This document shows, piece after piece, positions 7,850 to 17,879 of a stretch of 64,000 nucleotides of DNA. The stretch comes from Chrysophaeum taylorii (taxonomy: Eukaryota; Sar; Pelagophyceae; Pelagomonadales; Pelagomonadaceae), in assembly GCA_029834535.1 (NCBI GenBank), contig JAQMWT010000366.1, forward strand, positions 78,501 to 142,500. The letters run 5' to 3'. The notes beneath the pieces are model-generated. The model was not told the DNA's origin and did not search any database. It worked only from the letters and a program-made list of their open reading frames with translations. Numbering within the stretch: the first letter of the stretch is position 1; every line of letters begins with the position of its first letter. The position numbers and the translations under genes were made by a program.

Positions 7850-9466
7850 ATGCTCCGGCTTATCCTGTTCCTTGGCGCGGCCGGCGCCGAAGATGCGGCC
7901 GAGTACGTGGTCGTTGGCGGGGGGTCGGCGGGCGCAATTGTCGCCGCCAAACTCGGCATGGCCGGGAAGCGCGTGGTGCTCGTGGAAGCCGGGCCCGACG
8001 ACCGAGAGTTCTCGGATGTGAGGACGCCTGTGAAGTGGCTGGAGATGCACCCCGAGATAACCTATAAGCACTACACCGAAAAGGTCTGGGAGACGCCGCG
8101 GCGATCTGGGCTCGCAGAGGTCGAGCTCGGCGGCAAAGTCCTCGGCGGGAGCAGCTCGATTAACGGAATGGTCTATCTTCGCGGAGCGAAGAGCGTCTAC
8201 GATAAATGGGGCTGGGGAGACCTGAATTGGGAGGCGCTGGAAGACGCGCTGGGACCCCTCGGTACGGCGACCCCGACGCGCGCTGCCGAGGCGTTTCTCG
8301 ACGCCGCGAGGGAAAATTTCGGGTTCGAGGACGCGAAGAACGACGATTGCGAATTTCTTCCCGACTCGAAGGGCGACGCTTTTTGCAAGAGAACGGCGCA
8401 GACCATCTCCCCCCGCGGCCATCGGATCTCGTCGGCGACGGCCTTTCTGACCGACGAGGTCAGAAGGTTGCCCAATCTTCGAATCCTGACGAAGACGCGC
8501 GCTTTGCGGATCGAGTTCGAGAACGACGGCTCGGTCGCTACGGGCGTTTTGGTCGAGAGGGAGGGAAAGGAAGAGATTATCGAGGCGCGGAACGAGGTGA
8601 TCCTGTGCGCCGGCGCGTTGCTGACGCCACAACTGCTCCTCCTCTCGGGTATCGGCCCCGCCAGCGAGCTCGAAAGCATCGGGATACGGCCGCGCGTCGA
8701 CCTCCCGGGCGTCGGCAAGAACCTGACGTCGCACGCCGTCGCCGACGTCCTGATCCCTCTCAAGAGACGGGACGACGGTTTGACAGAGGTGACAAACACG
8801 ACGACCTTCCTCGACGCCTACGCCTACATGTACTCTTCGTTCTGCAAGGCGGTTCGGTGTGCGGCGCCGGACGTCGCTCTGACCGCGGCTTACTTCCCCA
8901 AGTTTCGCGCGGCGAACGGAGAAGAAACGGCGCGCATCCAAGCGCTTCCGCAGGGCCACGTGGCCGTCGCGGCGAGCCGGTACGGCTCGCCCAAGGCCCG
9001 AGGCACGGTGTCGTTGCGGTCGGCGGACCCGCGGGATTCTCCCAAAATCGACCCGAACTACCTCGGAAGCGCCGAAGACGTCGCGATTATTCTCGAAGGC
9101 ATGCGGCGTATTCAGGACATTGCCCGGTCCGCCGCCAACGTCTTCGGCGAACCGATGGCCTTTCCTCGCCCGAATTCGACGCTCCGCGAGACCTTTGAGC
9201 GCACGGCCATGACTTACTTCCACCCCGTCGGCACGGCGAGGATGGGCGACGACGAAACGGCCGTGGTTGACTTCGACCTGAGAGTCCGCGGCGGCGGCGG
9301 CGTCCGAAATCTTCGGGTCGCCGACGCCTCGGTGATCCCGCTGATCCCCAACGCCAACACCAACCCCGCCGCCATGATGATTGGCCTCAAGGCGGCAGAC
9401 CTCATCCTCCAGGATGACGACGACGCAGAAAGAAAAAAAAACGCCTGTGTTCACAACCCTAACTAA
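7850..9466 (+). CDS. GMC-family FAD-dependent oxidoreductase
   Basis: The 538-residue protein begins with a hydrophobic leader (MLRLILFLGAAGAEDA) followed at once by the FAD-binding motif YVVVGGGSAGAIVAAKL and VVLVEAGP. It then shows GGKVLGGSSSINGMVYLRG (GMC signature 1), VILCAGALLTPQLLLLSGIGP (signature 2) and the C-terminal active-site region TYFHPVGTARMG with VADASVIPLIPNANTNPAAMM. The His in YFHPVG and the Asn in NTNP occupy the catalytic pair position. Members include choline dehydrogenase-like enzymes, alcohol/aldose oxidases and the algal fatty acid photodecarboxylase; the subgroup cannot be fixed by eye. The leader suggests secretory or plastid entry. A 38-bp gap separates it from the downstream J-protein gene on the same strand. 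Confidence 0.93.
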   Translation: MLRLILFLGAAGAEDAAEYVVVGGGSAGAIVAAKLGMAGKRVVLVEAGPDDREFSDVRTPVKWLEMHPEITYKHYTEKVWETPRRSGLAEVELGGKVLGGSSSINGMVYLRGAKSVYDKWGWGDLNWEALEDALGPLGTATPTRAAEAFLDAARENFGFEDAKNDDCEFLPDSKGDAFCKRTAQTISPRGHRISSATAFLTDEVRRLPNLRILTKTRALRIEFENDGSVATGVLVEREGKEEIIEARNEVILCAGALLTPQLLLLSGIGPASELESIGIRPRVDLPGVGKNLTSHAVADVLIPLKRRDDGLTEVTNTTTFLDAYAYMYSSFCKAVRCAAPDVALTAAYFPKFRAANGEETARIQALPQGHVAVAASRYGSPKARGTVSLRSADPRDSPKIDPNYLGSAEDVAIILEGMRRIQDIARSAANVFGEPMAFPRPNSTLRETFERTAMTYFHPVGTARMGDDETAVVDFDLRVRGGGGVRNLRVADASVIPLIPNANTNPAAMMIGLKAADLILQDDDDAERKKNACVHNPN

Positions 9467-9504
9467 ATATAAAGTATAAAAAGTAATAAACCCTCTAAAA
9501 GCAC

Positions 9505-10524
9505 ATGCACAAGCTCTGCTACGTCAGGGCGGTGGTGGTCAGCGTGGTCGTCGCCGGCGCGACGGACCCGTACGCGATCCTTGGGGTGTCGCCGCGCGCG
9601 AGCCTCGAGGAGATGAAGAAGGCCTACCGGCGCAAGGCGCTGCAGTGGCATCCCGACAAGAACGATTCGATCGAAGCCGAGCGCAAGTTCAAGGAGCTCA
9701 ACGCGGCGTGGGAGGCCGTCCAGAAGGAACCCGAGACTCCGGTGGTGCGGGTGCCCTTGCGCGTGTCGCTCGAGGACCTGATCCGGGGGGGGAATTTCTC
9801 GGTTCCGCTCGTGATTCCGATCAGCTCTTACAGTCGCGTCGTCTTCGTGGTTCCGGCGCACTTTGGTCCCGGGGCTCGAGAGGGCGATGTCGTGAGCCGC
9901 CGCACGACCCGCGAACTCGGGGAAATCGTGGTTTACCTGGTCCTCAAGCCCCACGGCCGTTTTGATAAGCGCGGAGATTCCCTGCACGCGACGAAATGGT
10001 TGCCCGCGTGGACTCCGTTGTTGCGCAAGTCGGGGATAGTACGGCGCGTCAGGATCCGGGGTGTCGAGACGAAACGGCCCTGGCCCCTTCCCGCCGGCAA
10101 GGCGGCGGTGGCCTTGAAGCTTCCCGCGAGGCTGCGGGACGGCCTCCGGTTGACGGTGAAGGGCCGGGGTTTGCCGAGGAGGGGAGACGGGGCGGGCCGC
10201 GGCGACCTCGTCGTCACCATAAAGCTGCGCTCGAAGCGCTCCTCGCTGGCGCTCCTCGTGTTGAGAGCCTCGCCCCTCCTCTGCGCCCTCGTCGCGGGCA
10301 GAAACGCGGGGGCGACCGTCGCGGCCGCGAAACGGATCACCGAGTCCTCGCACAAGGCTGCGCCCTTTCTTGCGCGGTCTTTCTGGCGCGCGATCCTTGC
10401 CCTCTTCTTCGCCCAGGACCTCCGCGACTTCGCCACCCTCCCCACGCTCGCCCTCGCCTCTTCGCATCGGCGGGAAAAGCGCCCGAACAACATCTTCCGT
10501 CCCGTGACGCGCCTCTTCAGATGA
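9505..10524 (+). CDS. Type II (DNAJB-like) J-domain co-chaperone
   Basis: The 339-residue protein starts with a hydrophobic leader ([10 protein letters not shown]) and then a J domain, [23 protein letters not shown], with the catalytic HPD in LQWHPDKND. The usual G/F linker is nearly absent and no CxxCxGxG zinc finger exists. A substrate-binding beta domain follows ([44 protein letters not shown]), typical of the DnaJ C-terminal domain. The last 100 residues are Ala/Leu/Arg-rich with a hydrophobic stretch ([18 protein letters not shown]) that could be a membrane segment. The leader suggests action in the ER or another compartment with an Hsp70 partner. It ends before a LINE fragment inserted in its 3' flank. 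Confidence 0.88.
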   Translation: MHKLCYVRAVVVSVVVAGATDPYAILGVSPRASLEEMKKAYRRKALQWHPDKNDSIEAERKFKELNAAWEAVQKEPETPVVRVPLRVSLEDLIRGGNFSVPLVIPISSYSRVVFVVPAHFGPGAREGDVVSRRTTRELGEIVVYLVLKPHGRFDKRGDSLHATKWLPAWTPLLRKSGIVRRVRIRGVETKRPWPLPAGKAAVALKLPARLRDGLRLTVKGRGLPRRGDGAGRGDLVVTIKLRSKRSSLALLVLRASPLLCALVAGRNAGATVAAAKRITESSHKAAPFLARSFWRAILALFFAQDLRDFATLPTLALASSHRREKRPNNIFRPVTRLFR

Positions 10525-10572
10525 TAATGATTGTGGATGGATGCCCTCGGTTGTTGTTTGTTGTTCTGGGGT

Positions 10573-10657
10573 AACTAACTAACTAACTTCAGACCTTTCT
10601 CGAACATGGGAGCCAGGCCGGACCGACAGGAGCCAGTCCAGAATCACGGGCCTGTAC
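10573..10657 (-). mobile_element. 85-bp 5'-truncated LINE 3' end with 11-bp target duplication
   Basis: On the minus strand this reads as the LINE 3' end (CAGGCCCGTGATTC, then CCGGCCTGGCTCCCATG, GGTCTGAAG) and finishes in a (TTAG)n tail, seen on the plus strand as AACTAACTAACTAAC. The identical 11-mer TGTTCTGGGGT flanks it at 10562-10572 and 10658-10668, as expected for target-primed reverse transcription. The same sequence is the 3' flank of the LINE reverse transcriptase at 22161-22964. Confidence 0.85.
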
Positions 10658-10696
10658 TGTTCTGGGGTTGGTCCTACTTACCCCCGCACAAAACAA

Positions 10697-10774
10697 AACA
10701 AAGCAAAGCAAAGCAAAGCAAAGCAAAGCAAGGCAAAGCAAAGCAAAGCAAAGCAAAGCAAAGCAAAGCAAAGG
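10697..10774. repeat. (AAAGC)n pentanucleotide repeat
   Basis: About 15 units of AAAGC with one AAGGC variant lie just upstream of the ankyrin-like gene start. They may lie in its 5' UTR or promoter. Confidence 0.95.
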
Positions 10775-10786
10775 AAGTGGTGTCAC

Positions 10787-11869
10787 ATGACGAAGACAAA
10801 GCTTGCCATGCGCGTCCTCGTCGAGTTGCGCGCTGGGGTGTTGCTGAATGTCGAGGAGGACCCAAAAATCCTGTACGAGATGATCGATGCCGAAGAGGAG
10901 TGGCTTTTCGGCCTCGTAGCCGGCGTCTCGGAGGAGGCGATCTCGGCGCTTGCCGAGCGTCTCATCAACAACAACAACAGAAATGTCGTCCTCGAGATCT
11001 CCAAGCTGTTCGACAAGGTGGGCGTCGAGGCGCACAAGCACGAATTGCTGAAGTTGATGGTCCCCGGGTTAAGCTACGAGCCCGAGATCGACGCGCAAGT
11101 GAAACTGCCGAGCGGCGTGAGAGAGACCTCGGGCACCGAGTTTGAGCTCAGGGAATTCGTCCAAGTCGGCGCCTTGAACTGGCTCGAATGGTTCCTCCGA
11201 AAATACGACAAGCTCCGGGAACTGGTGTGCGACGAGAGCGCGAGAGCCGGGAACCTCTCGGTGCTCGAATGGGCGAGAAAGAACGAGTGCCCCTGGGACG
11301 CGTTCACCGCCTCGCAGGCCGCCGCGGGCGGCCACCTCCATGTTCTCGAATGGGCGCGCGATCACGGCTGCCCCTGGGGTGTCTGGACGACCGCCCGGGC
11401 CGCAGAGTTCGGCCACCTCGATGTCGTGGCGTGGGCGAGAGGCCGAGGGTGTCCGTGGGACGAGGTCACTTGCGCCAAGGCCGCCCTCGGCGGCCACCTC
11501 AACGTCCTTCAATGGGCGCGTGCCAACGGCTGCGCCTGGACCGAGTGCACCTGCTCAAACGCCGCCAAGGAGGGTCATTTGCACGTCTTAGAATGGGCCA
11601 GGCGCCACGACTGTCCTTGGAACGAGTGGACTTGCGCGATGGCCGCCGAAGGCGGCCACCTCAACGTCCTCAAATGGGCGAGGGCCAACGGTTGTCCCTG
11701 GAACAAGGACACCTGCGCCCTCGCGGCACGACAGGGTCACTTGGAGGTATTGAAGTGGGCGCATGCTCGCGGCTGCCCTTGGGATCAAGAAACCTTCCTA
11801 AACGCTGTCGAGGGTGGTCACTTGGGCCTCCTCGAGTGGGCCTTCCATCACCTTCGGCGGCGAGCCCCT

Positions 11870-11907
<38 letters not shown>

Positions 11908-11965
11908 TCTAAGCCACCCGGCTCTGTCGTCCGAGTCACCCAATCGAGTGGGGGGGGGTGAATAA
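10787..11965 (+). CDS. Ankyrin-like repeat protein of the WAR.xGCPW type
   Basis: The 392-residue protein has an N-terminal unique region of about 145 residues and then eight repeats of 26 residues, with consensus GHLxVLxWARxxGCPWDxxTCxxAAxG, at about residues 150-360. This repeat class is abundant in stramenopile genomes and in giant viruses and is usually grouped with ankyrin folds. It mediates protein-protein contacts; no catalytic domain is present. Near the C terminus there is a run of twelve Gln from a CAG tract (11874-11905). The repeat units are diverged from each other at DNA level, unlike the homogenised array at 34-42 kb. Possible partners are unknown. Confidence 0.85.
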
Positions 11966-12362
11966 CAAAACACATATGCTTTCAAATGACACACGAGTAC
12001 CGTGGTGGTGGTGGTGGTGTTTTGAGTGATGGTCGAGGTGATGGTGACGGCACGTCGGCCAGTGGGGATGAAGGGGTAAATGCGGAGCAGGGAAGTGCCC
12101 CCACAACATCACGAGATACGCAGGGATGTCAGGGAGGGAGCAACACAACAAGAAGAGCTACTTTATTGCGGCAACAACAACGCCAGGGTCTTCTTCTTCT
12201 TCTTCTTCTGTAATCATCGTTCGACCTGGCTTGAACCACCCAAATCAGCAACAGAAACTGCCGCTTTTTGAACGAGGAGGGCGCGCGCGCTTCCGGAATC
12301 GGTTGACCTGGGCAAAAAACAGACAGAAACCGCGTCTTTTTGAAGGGCTTCGCCGCAACAAG
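11966..12362. other. Convergent 3' flanks, simple repeats only
   Basis: This interval lies between two convergent genes. It contains a GGT tract (about 12003-12018), a CTT tract (about 12190-12208) and low-complexity sequence. No gene is seen. Confidence 0.6.
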
Positions 12363-13115
12363 CTACGCTTGTTCGACCTGCGCCAGGTAGGCTTGGACCG
12401 CCGTGCGCACTTGGTCGGGCTCCCACCACAACCACGAGTGGCAGATAAGGCCCGTCGCGTGCACGAGGTAGGCGCAACGCGGCGCGGGTCCATAGGTTGA
12501 CCACCAGGGGTTGATCTTGTCGGAGAGGTCGTCGGCAACCACGACCCAGGACGGCATTTTTTCTTTAATGAGTTCCGCCCAGCGCAGTCGCTCTTCGAGG
12601 GTCTTGGCCTGCGACACGCCTTTCGAGTGCGGCACTTCCCACTTCTTCCCCGTCTCGAAGCACATCTCATTTTCCGGATGAGGACTCATCACCGTCACCG
12701 CAAGACACGTTATCGGGACCTCCTTGGCGAACGTCTCCATGTCGCTGGCGTACGCGACGCAGTGAGGACAAGACGGCGCCACGGCGCACATGAGAACGGG
12801 TCCTTTCTTCAGCAATTCGCTCAGACGCACCGACGTGCCGGTCGTGGTCGGAAGCGAAAAGTCGATCCCAACGTCGCCGGCAGCCTTTTGCTTGTGGGGT
12901 TCGTGTCCGAACTTGGATATGACGCAGTTGTCCGGCGCGAAGTCTATATCGGGCCATCCGAACAGCTTCTCGCTCAGGTCCGTTTCGGGCCGAAGCTTGG
13001 CGTCGCCCGGAGACACCGCGTCCTCTTCGCCGCGCCGCGGCACGGGTGATAGCGGCGACCGCAGCCACCGCTCGAACAGCCATCCGCCAAGACTTGTGCT
13101 CTCAACCATGATCAC
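12363..13115 (-). CDS. Thioredoxin-fold (AhpC/TSA or redoxin-like) protein with CPHC motif
   Basis: The 250-residue protein contains a thioredoxin-like core: VGIDFSLPTTTGTSVRLSELL, then GPVLMCAVAPSCPHCVAYASDMETF with a CPHC redox motif, and ITCLAVTVMSPHPENE. The C-terminal part, INPWWSTYGPAPRCAYLVHATGLICHSWLWWEP, resembles the late strand-helix part of redoxins and of iodothyronine deiodinase-like proteins. Residues 1-75 are a poorly conserved extension with no clear signal peptide; two Met codons lie within the first three positions. A role in thiol or peroxide metabolism is plausible, but the substrate is unknown. Cys, not selenocysteine, is encoded at the active site. Confidence 0.7.
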   Translation of the reverse strand: MIMVESTSLGGWLFERWLRSPLSPVPRRGEEDAVSPGDAKLRPETDLSEKLFGWPDIDFAPDNCVISKFGHEPHKQKAAGDVGIDFSLPTTTGTSVRLSELLKKGPVLMCAVAPSCPHCVAYASDMETFAKEVPITCLAVTVMSPHPENEMCFETGKKWEVPHSKGVSQAKTLEERLRWAELIKEKMPSWVVVADDLSDKINPWWSTYGPAPRCAYLVHATGLICHSWLWWEPDQVRTAVQAYLAQVEQA

Positions 13116-13379
13116 GATATATGATTATCCTAACTTTTAAGACGACGACAACTGTAATGTATCGAAAATGCTTTTCTACGGTTTACGATTTCGTCTTCGG
13201 CGGACGACTCCTTCGGTGTCGTCACACCATCCCGAAAGATAGGCGCCAAACGGACTAATTCATTAAAAGACAACATTTCGGGTTCAAGTATGACATCAAG
13301 AAACCAGAAGAGGAGTTGACGTCAAATAAGACCTGTCGATTTCGACACTTTATTAGTCCTGCGCCTCGCGAAATTCTTA

Positions 13380-13380
<1 letters not shown>

Positions 13381-13478
<98 letters not shown>

Positions 13479-13480
13479 TC
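13381..13480. repeat. (CTTT)n microsatellite, 25 uninterrupted units
   Basis: One hundred bases of perfect CTTT repeat. Open frames across it on both strands are artefacts of the repeat. Confidence 0.98.
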
Positions 13481-16400
13481 GGGGAAACTATAAAACGAAT
13501 TACTATGTTCGTCGACTATATCGGCGCGACACGTGTGACAAGGGACGACAGTCATAGATGAGAACCCCCATGCTTTTGACAGGGTGGCCAATTACTTTAT
13601 CGCGCCACGAGGAACCTAACCTGCATTGATTTACCCACGTCGCTGACCACGGCGTGCGGCACTTTGCAGCATCACTCTATGTTGCGGACCCGCCCTGCTC
13701 GCCTTGCGCCTCACTGCCAACCCTCACCAGCGCACCCGCAAGCTGCCCTCATGATGCGTACTTTGCAAAGCGCACCATCCGAGAGCCGATTCTCTATGGG
13801 CCTGCTCTGTGGTCAGCTGAGTTTCTTCGTCCGGCCATCTCCTTCTTTCTTCTCCTTCCTCGCTTTTTCCTCCACTCATTGTGCCCTAACTAACTAACTA
13901 ACCAACTGCCCTCTCAATTCGCTCTTCCGGACATCTTTTGTGGGCCCGTGCAAGTCATTCGTGGCGCGCGTGCCATGCAGGTTTTAAGTTCCTCGTGGCG
14001 CAATTAGCCACCCGACAACGCTCTGCTGCCTGGGGTTTTAATGTTGTCCCTGACATCACACGTGTCGCTGTTGTCGCCGCCCTGGCTCTTCCGAGTCCCT
14101 TCTTGTCAGACACCGTCTTCTGACTACCTGCCCACATCCCACTTTGACTACGGCGAGACAGAGTTTTAAACGTGGCTACTCTGCTGCTCGATCCGCTTGT
14201 ACTTGCCAGCTTGACTTTACAGGACTGGTTGTCTTCACGTTTCTCTGCTCCCCACACTGCTCTTGTGCTTGATTTATGACCACGACGTTCGTCTGCCCTA
14301 CCCTTCGCATATGGCACCGACGCTGCTTATAAGACTTCGTAGTACGCGGTCGTTTTTTTTGCCGGCGGCGGCGCTTATTGACTGACATCCTTGTTGCTCG
14401 TGACGTCGATGCTGATGACGTGTGGTTATCTCGTCTTCTCGCGACATAAATTTGGCCGCCTCGCCCGGACCAAATTATGGAGAGGCCTATTTGGGAGGTC
14501 TGGCATCATGCTGCAACCGTTGCTTAGCGTCGTCGTCTCCTCGTGTCTATTTTATTTATTATTAAATATTTATTTTCATCACCACGCCTACGGCTACTCT
14601 CTATTCTTCTCTTCCCTCGCCCTCTTTGAGCTCCTCGCGTCACTCCTTCTTGCCTTGCTCCCTTCTTTCTACCTTTGCCTCTGATGAGAATGAGCGTTCT
14701 TGCTTCATCCGTCTTCCCCGCTGCGCGCATATCCTTTGTATTCTTGGTGCTTCCTTGTTGCGCTCATCCATTCTGGCTCTTTGAGCCCGGGAGTTGCAAG
14801 CCATAATAATAATCACTAACTAACTGTCGCATGGCGACAAGCTTGATGATTACTCTCCGCCGACCCACCTTTCGGCGCCCCTCGTCTACAGGCCCGTGAT
14901 TCCGGACTGGCTCCTGTCGGTCCGGCCTGGCTCCCATGCTCTGGAGAGGTCTGAAGTTAGTTAGTTACTAACTGACTGACTAACTAACTAACTAACTAAC
15001 TAGCATTGTGTCCTTCTTCTCCTTCCTCTGCGTCAGCGCCTTCATCGTCGTTATTATTCTTGTCGGTCACATTGGTCGCCCTTTGTGCAGTGTAGGTTCT
15101 CTTTTCTTTCTTGCTTGCTTTGTCCTGTAGAAGAACCCACTCGAGAAAGATTCTCTCAATAGAGCATCATTTTAAGCTTCCTTTCTATCCATCTTTCTTT
15201 CTTTTCTCATTTTCCTGAAATAATATCAAGAGATTCAAGTATGACGTCACATCGACTGCCTGTTCAAGCGTGACCTCGTTTTTTTACCCTCTCTACACGG
15301 AACGTTCCGTTCGCCAACGGATGGTCCGTTCGAATCTGCTGCGCGCCACGAAAAGATCTTGATTGATTTTTCAACAAGCACGGCGAGGTGCAGGTGCAGA
15401 GGAGGCAAGCCAGGAGCTAGCCACAACGGCCGAGACGGCGCCACGGCGGGCCGGCAGGCTCGGGGGAGGAGAAAAGCTCTCGGGGCTACTGGTCAGTTGT
15501 TGGTCAGTGACCCTACGTTTCTCAGCGAGGCGCGCCTCCGAATATTGTGCGCTAGGCAAGCTGTCGGCTGTTAGGCGCTGTAGCAACCTGTGCGGACTTG
15601 GATCCTGTGAGTTATTGGATTTCCGTAGTCTCTACATTGGATTTTTTTCCGTAGTATCTACATTGTGGGTTTTTTTTTTTTCGCGTCAATTCGCGTCAAT
15701 GCGCGCCATCGCGTCCGTCCGGTCCGTGCCATTGTGGACTACGTCGTTTCTGTCAAGCGTGGTCGCGACGTGGATAGTCTTGAATCGAGACGATGATGTG
15801 CTGCCTGGTGCGTTTTGTTGGGAGTGTATACGCCCAGCTGAAAGTGCGGAGGAACGAGGCGCGCGAAGCGGCGGCAATCGTCGCATATGAGGCGAAACGA
15901 AAGCTGAGGCGCGGTCCGTTTGAAGCGAAAGCGGCTCTTCGACGAGAGGCGCGTTTAGGAGACTGTGCGTGCGTTTTGTTTTACCCGCTTCGAAGCATTG
16001 CGCGTCGTCCGCAAGTGCCGCTTCAAGGTGTCGCTGTGGACAGGTGCTGACTCGAGTGTCTCTCGAGCAGGACGTGGTGCCTCGCGCCAGATTTTCGATG
16101 TCGCGTCCGCGAGTCCACGCGGAGCCCGACAATTGGTCCGGCGCGTCGCTTCCGAGGTCATGTTATCACACAACTCCTCGCGCCATCAAGAGCCGCCGTC
16201 CGACCGGCTACCAGCAGCTCCGTAGCGGCTGTTGAGGATTTCCTGGGTGACCGGTTTTCGAGTCTATGAGGATTGCGTGATCGTGAAAATCTGTCGAACG
16301 TCACCTCTGCTCTCCGGTCCTGCGACGAGCTCTTCGTCGTCGAGGGCGACGCGTCGCTCGGGCTTGTGCTCCGCGATTTTCCACTGCCGCAGCGAGTGGT

Positions 16401-17614
16401 CCCTCGAGGTCCGCGAGTCGGAAACAGCTCCGGAGCATTTCGGTCGCCGAAGAGCGTCGCGTTGACGACAGCGCGATCTTTGCGCCACGCTGCGAGATAA
16501 TCCTGGCCAACCGCCGCATTCGCTCATCGTCATATGGCGGGCGCCGCGGGATCTGCGATGTTCGGACAAGCAAGAACACCACCTTCATGAACCTTACCGT
16601 TACGATCCGAAACTTTTTGCTTGACGATGTCGAGGACCCGATGCGCGTGAATATGAAGCTCCATCGAGCTTCAAGACGTCGAGCGCTTGAGATGAGCACA
16701 AGTGGCAGAGAGGAGTTTTCTTTCAGTCGCCGAGCCCGAAATTTTTGGGCAAGGAGACGGGGTGTCGGCATCTTATACTACGTAGCGAATCCCTCCAGCA
16801 TCTGCTTCGAGGCGCGTGGTCGGTGTGGGGGAGGCGCGCTCATTGCTGTCACGGTCGGCGCTAATTAAGCACAAGCCGCTTTCCCAAGGCGTCGTCTTTT
16901 TGATAGCCTGGTTTGCTCGAATACTTTGCTCGGGCAGCTTGGGGTTGCGCGTCTTCGTGCCATATGAGCCTTTTGGATGTCGACCATCAGCAGTTTTGTT
17001 CGTCGTGACATCATTCGTAGGCCCGCCGCCTAAGTCCTTCGTGGTGGTACGCACCACGCCGCCTAAAAAAAATTCTCACGGGGCAATTTGCCTGCAGGCA
17101 GCGTTCTGCTGCTGAAGGGCGGGGTCGTCGATCGCGCGTGTCGATGTTGTAGCTACCCTGGTTCACCACATCTTGACTACAGGCCCACGTCCCATTTCGA
17201 CGACGACGACGACGCCCGCGACAGAGTTATGTGGCTACTTTATAGCTGCTTTTTCAAAAAATTGTGATCGCGAAGCACATCCTTGCCGGATTAGTTGACT
17301 TTGACGTTCTTCTGCTCTCCCGGCACATGCGCTGCTTATAACTTCGAACACGGTCGGCTGCCGTGATGGCGGAGATTCTTGCCATCCTGGTCGATTATGA
17401 CGGGGGCGCTCTGATGACAAGTGTAAACTTGCGTTCTCACGACATTCAAACGACGGCTCGTCGAGGCGAATTGTCCCTCGGGGGGGGTGCGGAGTCGTGT
17501 CTCGATCTTGTTCTTCCTCAGATCCTTCGGGAGCGGGTATTCCAGGTTTGTTGTTCTCGATAATTGGGATTTGTCGAATTGTCTCTCTTGACACTCTTGC
17601 GGATCAAGTACACG
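13481..17614. other. 4.1-kb gene-poor region with old repeats
   Basis: No frame here is convincingly coding. Two segments, about 13940-14370 and 17025-17380, resemble each other in order and spacing (AAGTC.TTCGTGG, then CTGCTGC, CCCTGG, TTGACTAC.GCCCAC.TCCCA.TT.GAC, GACAGAGTT, GTGGCTACT) and are probably two decayed copies of one dispersed repeat. TAAC/TTAG microsatellites lie near 13886-13901, 14815-14826 and 14966-15001. The interval 15000-17000 shows nothing I can name. Confidence 0.5.
14888..14968 (+). mobile_element. 5'-truncated LINE 3' end with TTAG tail
   Basis: The segment carries CAGGCCCGTGATTCCGG, then GGCCTGGCTCCCATG and GGTCTGAAG followed by GTTAGTTAGTTA. It matches the LINE 3' ends at 10573-10657, 22161-22250 and 52090-52163. 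Its 5' limit is uncertain and may reach 14830. Flanking TAAC repeats make a target duplication impossible to assign. Confidence 0.75.
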
Positions 17615-17710
17615 TGTGACAACTGGAATGGGGCGTTACTCTAGCGATAAGAGAATGACGTAGGGATACTGCATACGTGGTGCAGGGGTAAGTGTCATAG
17701 CTTCCTCACA
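17615..17710 (-). repeat. 3' LTR of copia copy 1
   Basis: It begins TGTGACAACTGGAATGGGGC and ends CATAGCTTCCTCACA on the plus strand. It matches 23617-23715 apart from a few substitutions and a 3-bp indel (GAT). Just inside it lie two tandem copies of a roughly 50-bp unit (GGTGCTGGAAAAGAAA ... GGTAAGTGAG). Confidence 0.9.
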
Positions 17711-17879
17711 CAGGTCCTGGAAAAGAAAGAAAAGGAAAAAGGGGTAAGTGAGGTCCTCACACAGGTGCTGGAAAAGAAAATGGAAGAAGGAAAAAGGTAA
17801 GTGAGACACTCACATAGGAGAAGCTTTGAGGAACCCACCCACATCCCCACACACACACCCCTCTTAGCAGTCGACATTT

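Noticed and set aside
7850-9466. Calling the GMC enzyme a fatty acid photodecarboxylase
   Set aside because: The family fit is general. The diagnostic Cys and Arg positions cannot be assigned without an alignment.
12363-13115. Selenoprotein with in-frame UGA
   Set aside because: The active-site codons are TGT and TGC (CPHC), and the frame has no internal TGA.
13322-13591. Frames encoding KKERKKERK or FLSFFLSF repeats
   Set aside because: They are translations of a perfect CTTT microsatellite.
17690-17820. GGTAAGTGAG and TTTTCCAG sites near the copia 3' LTR as host introns
   Set aside because: They lie in tandem 50-bp units inside the transposon in both copies. Splice-like ends are noted, but no host exon flanks them.
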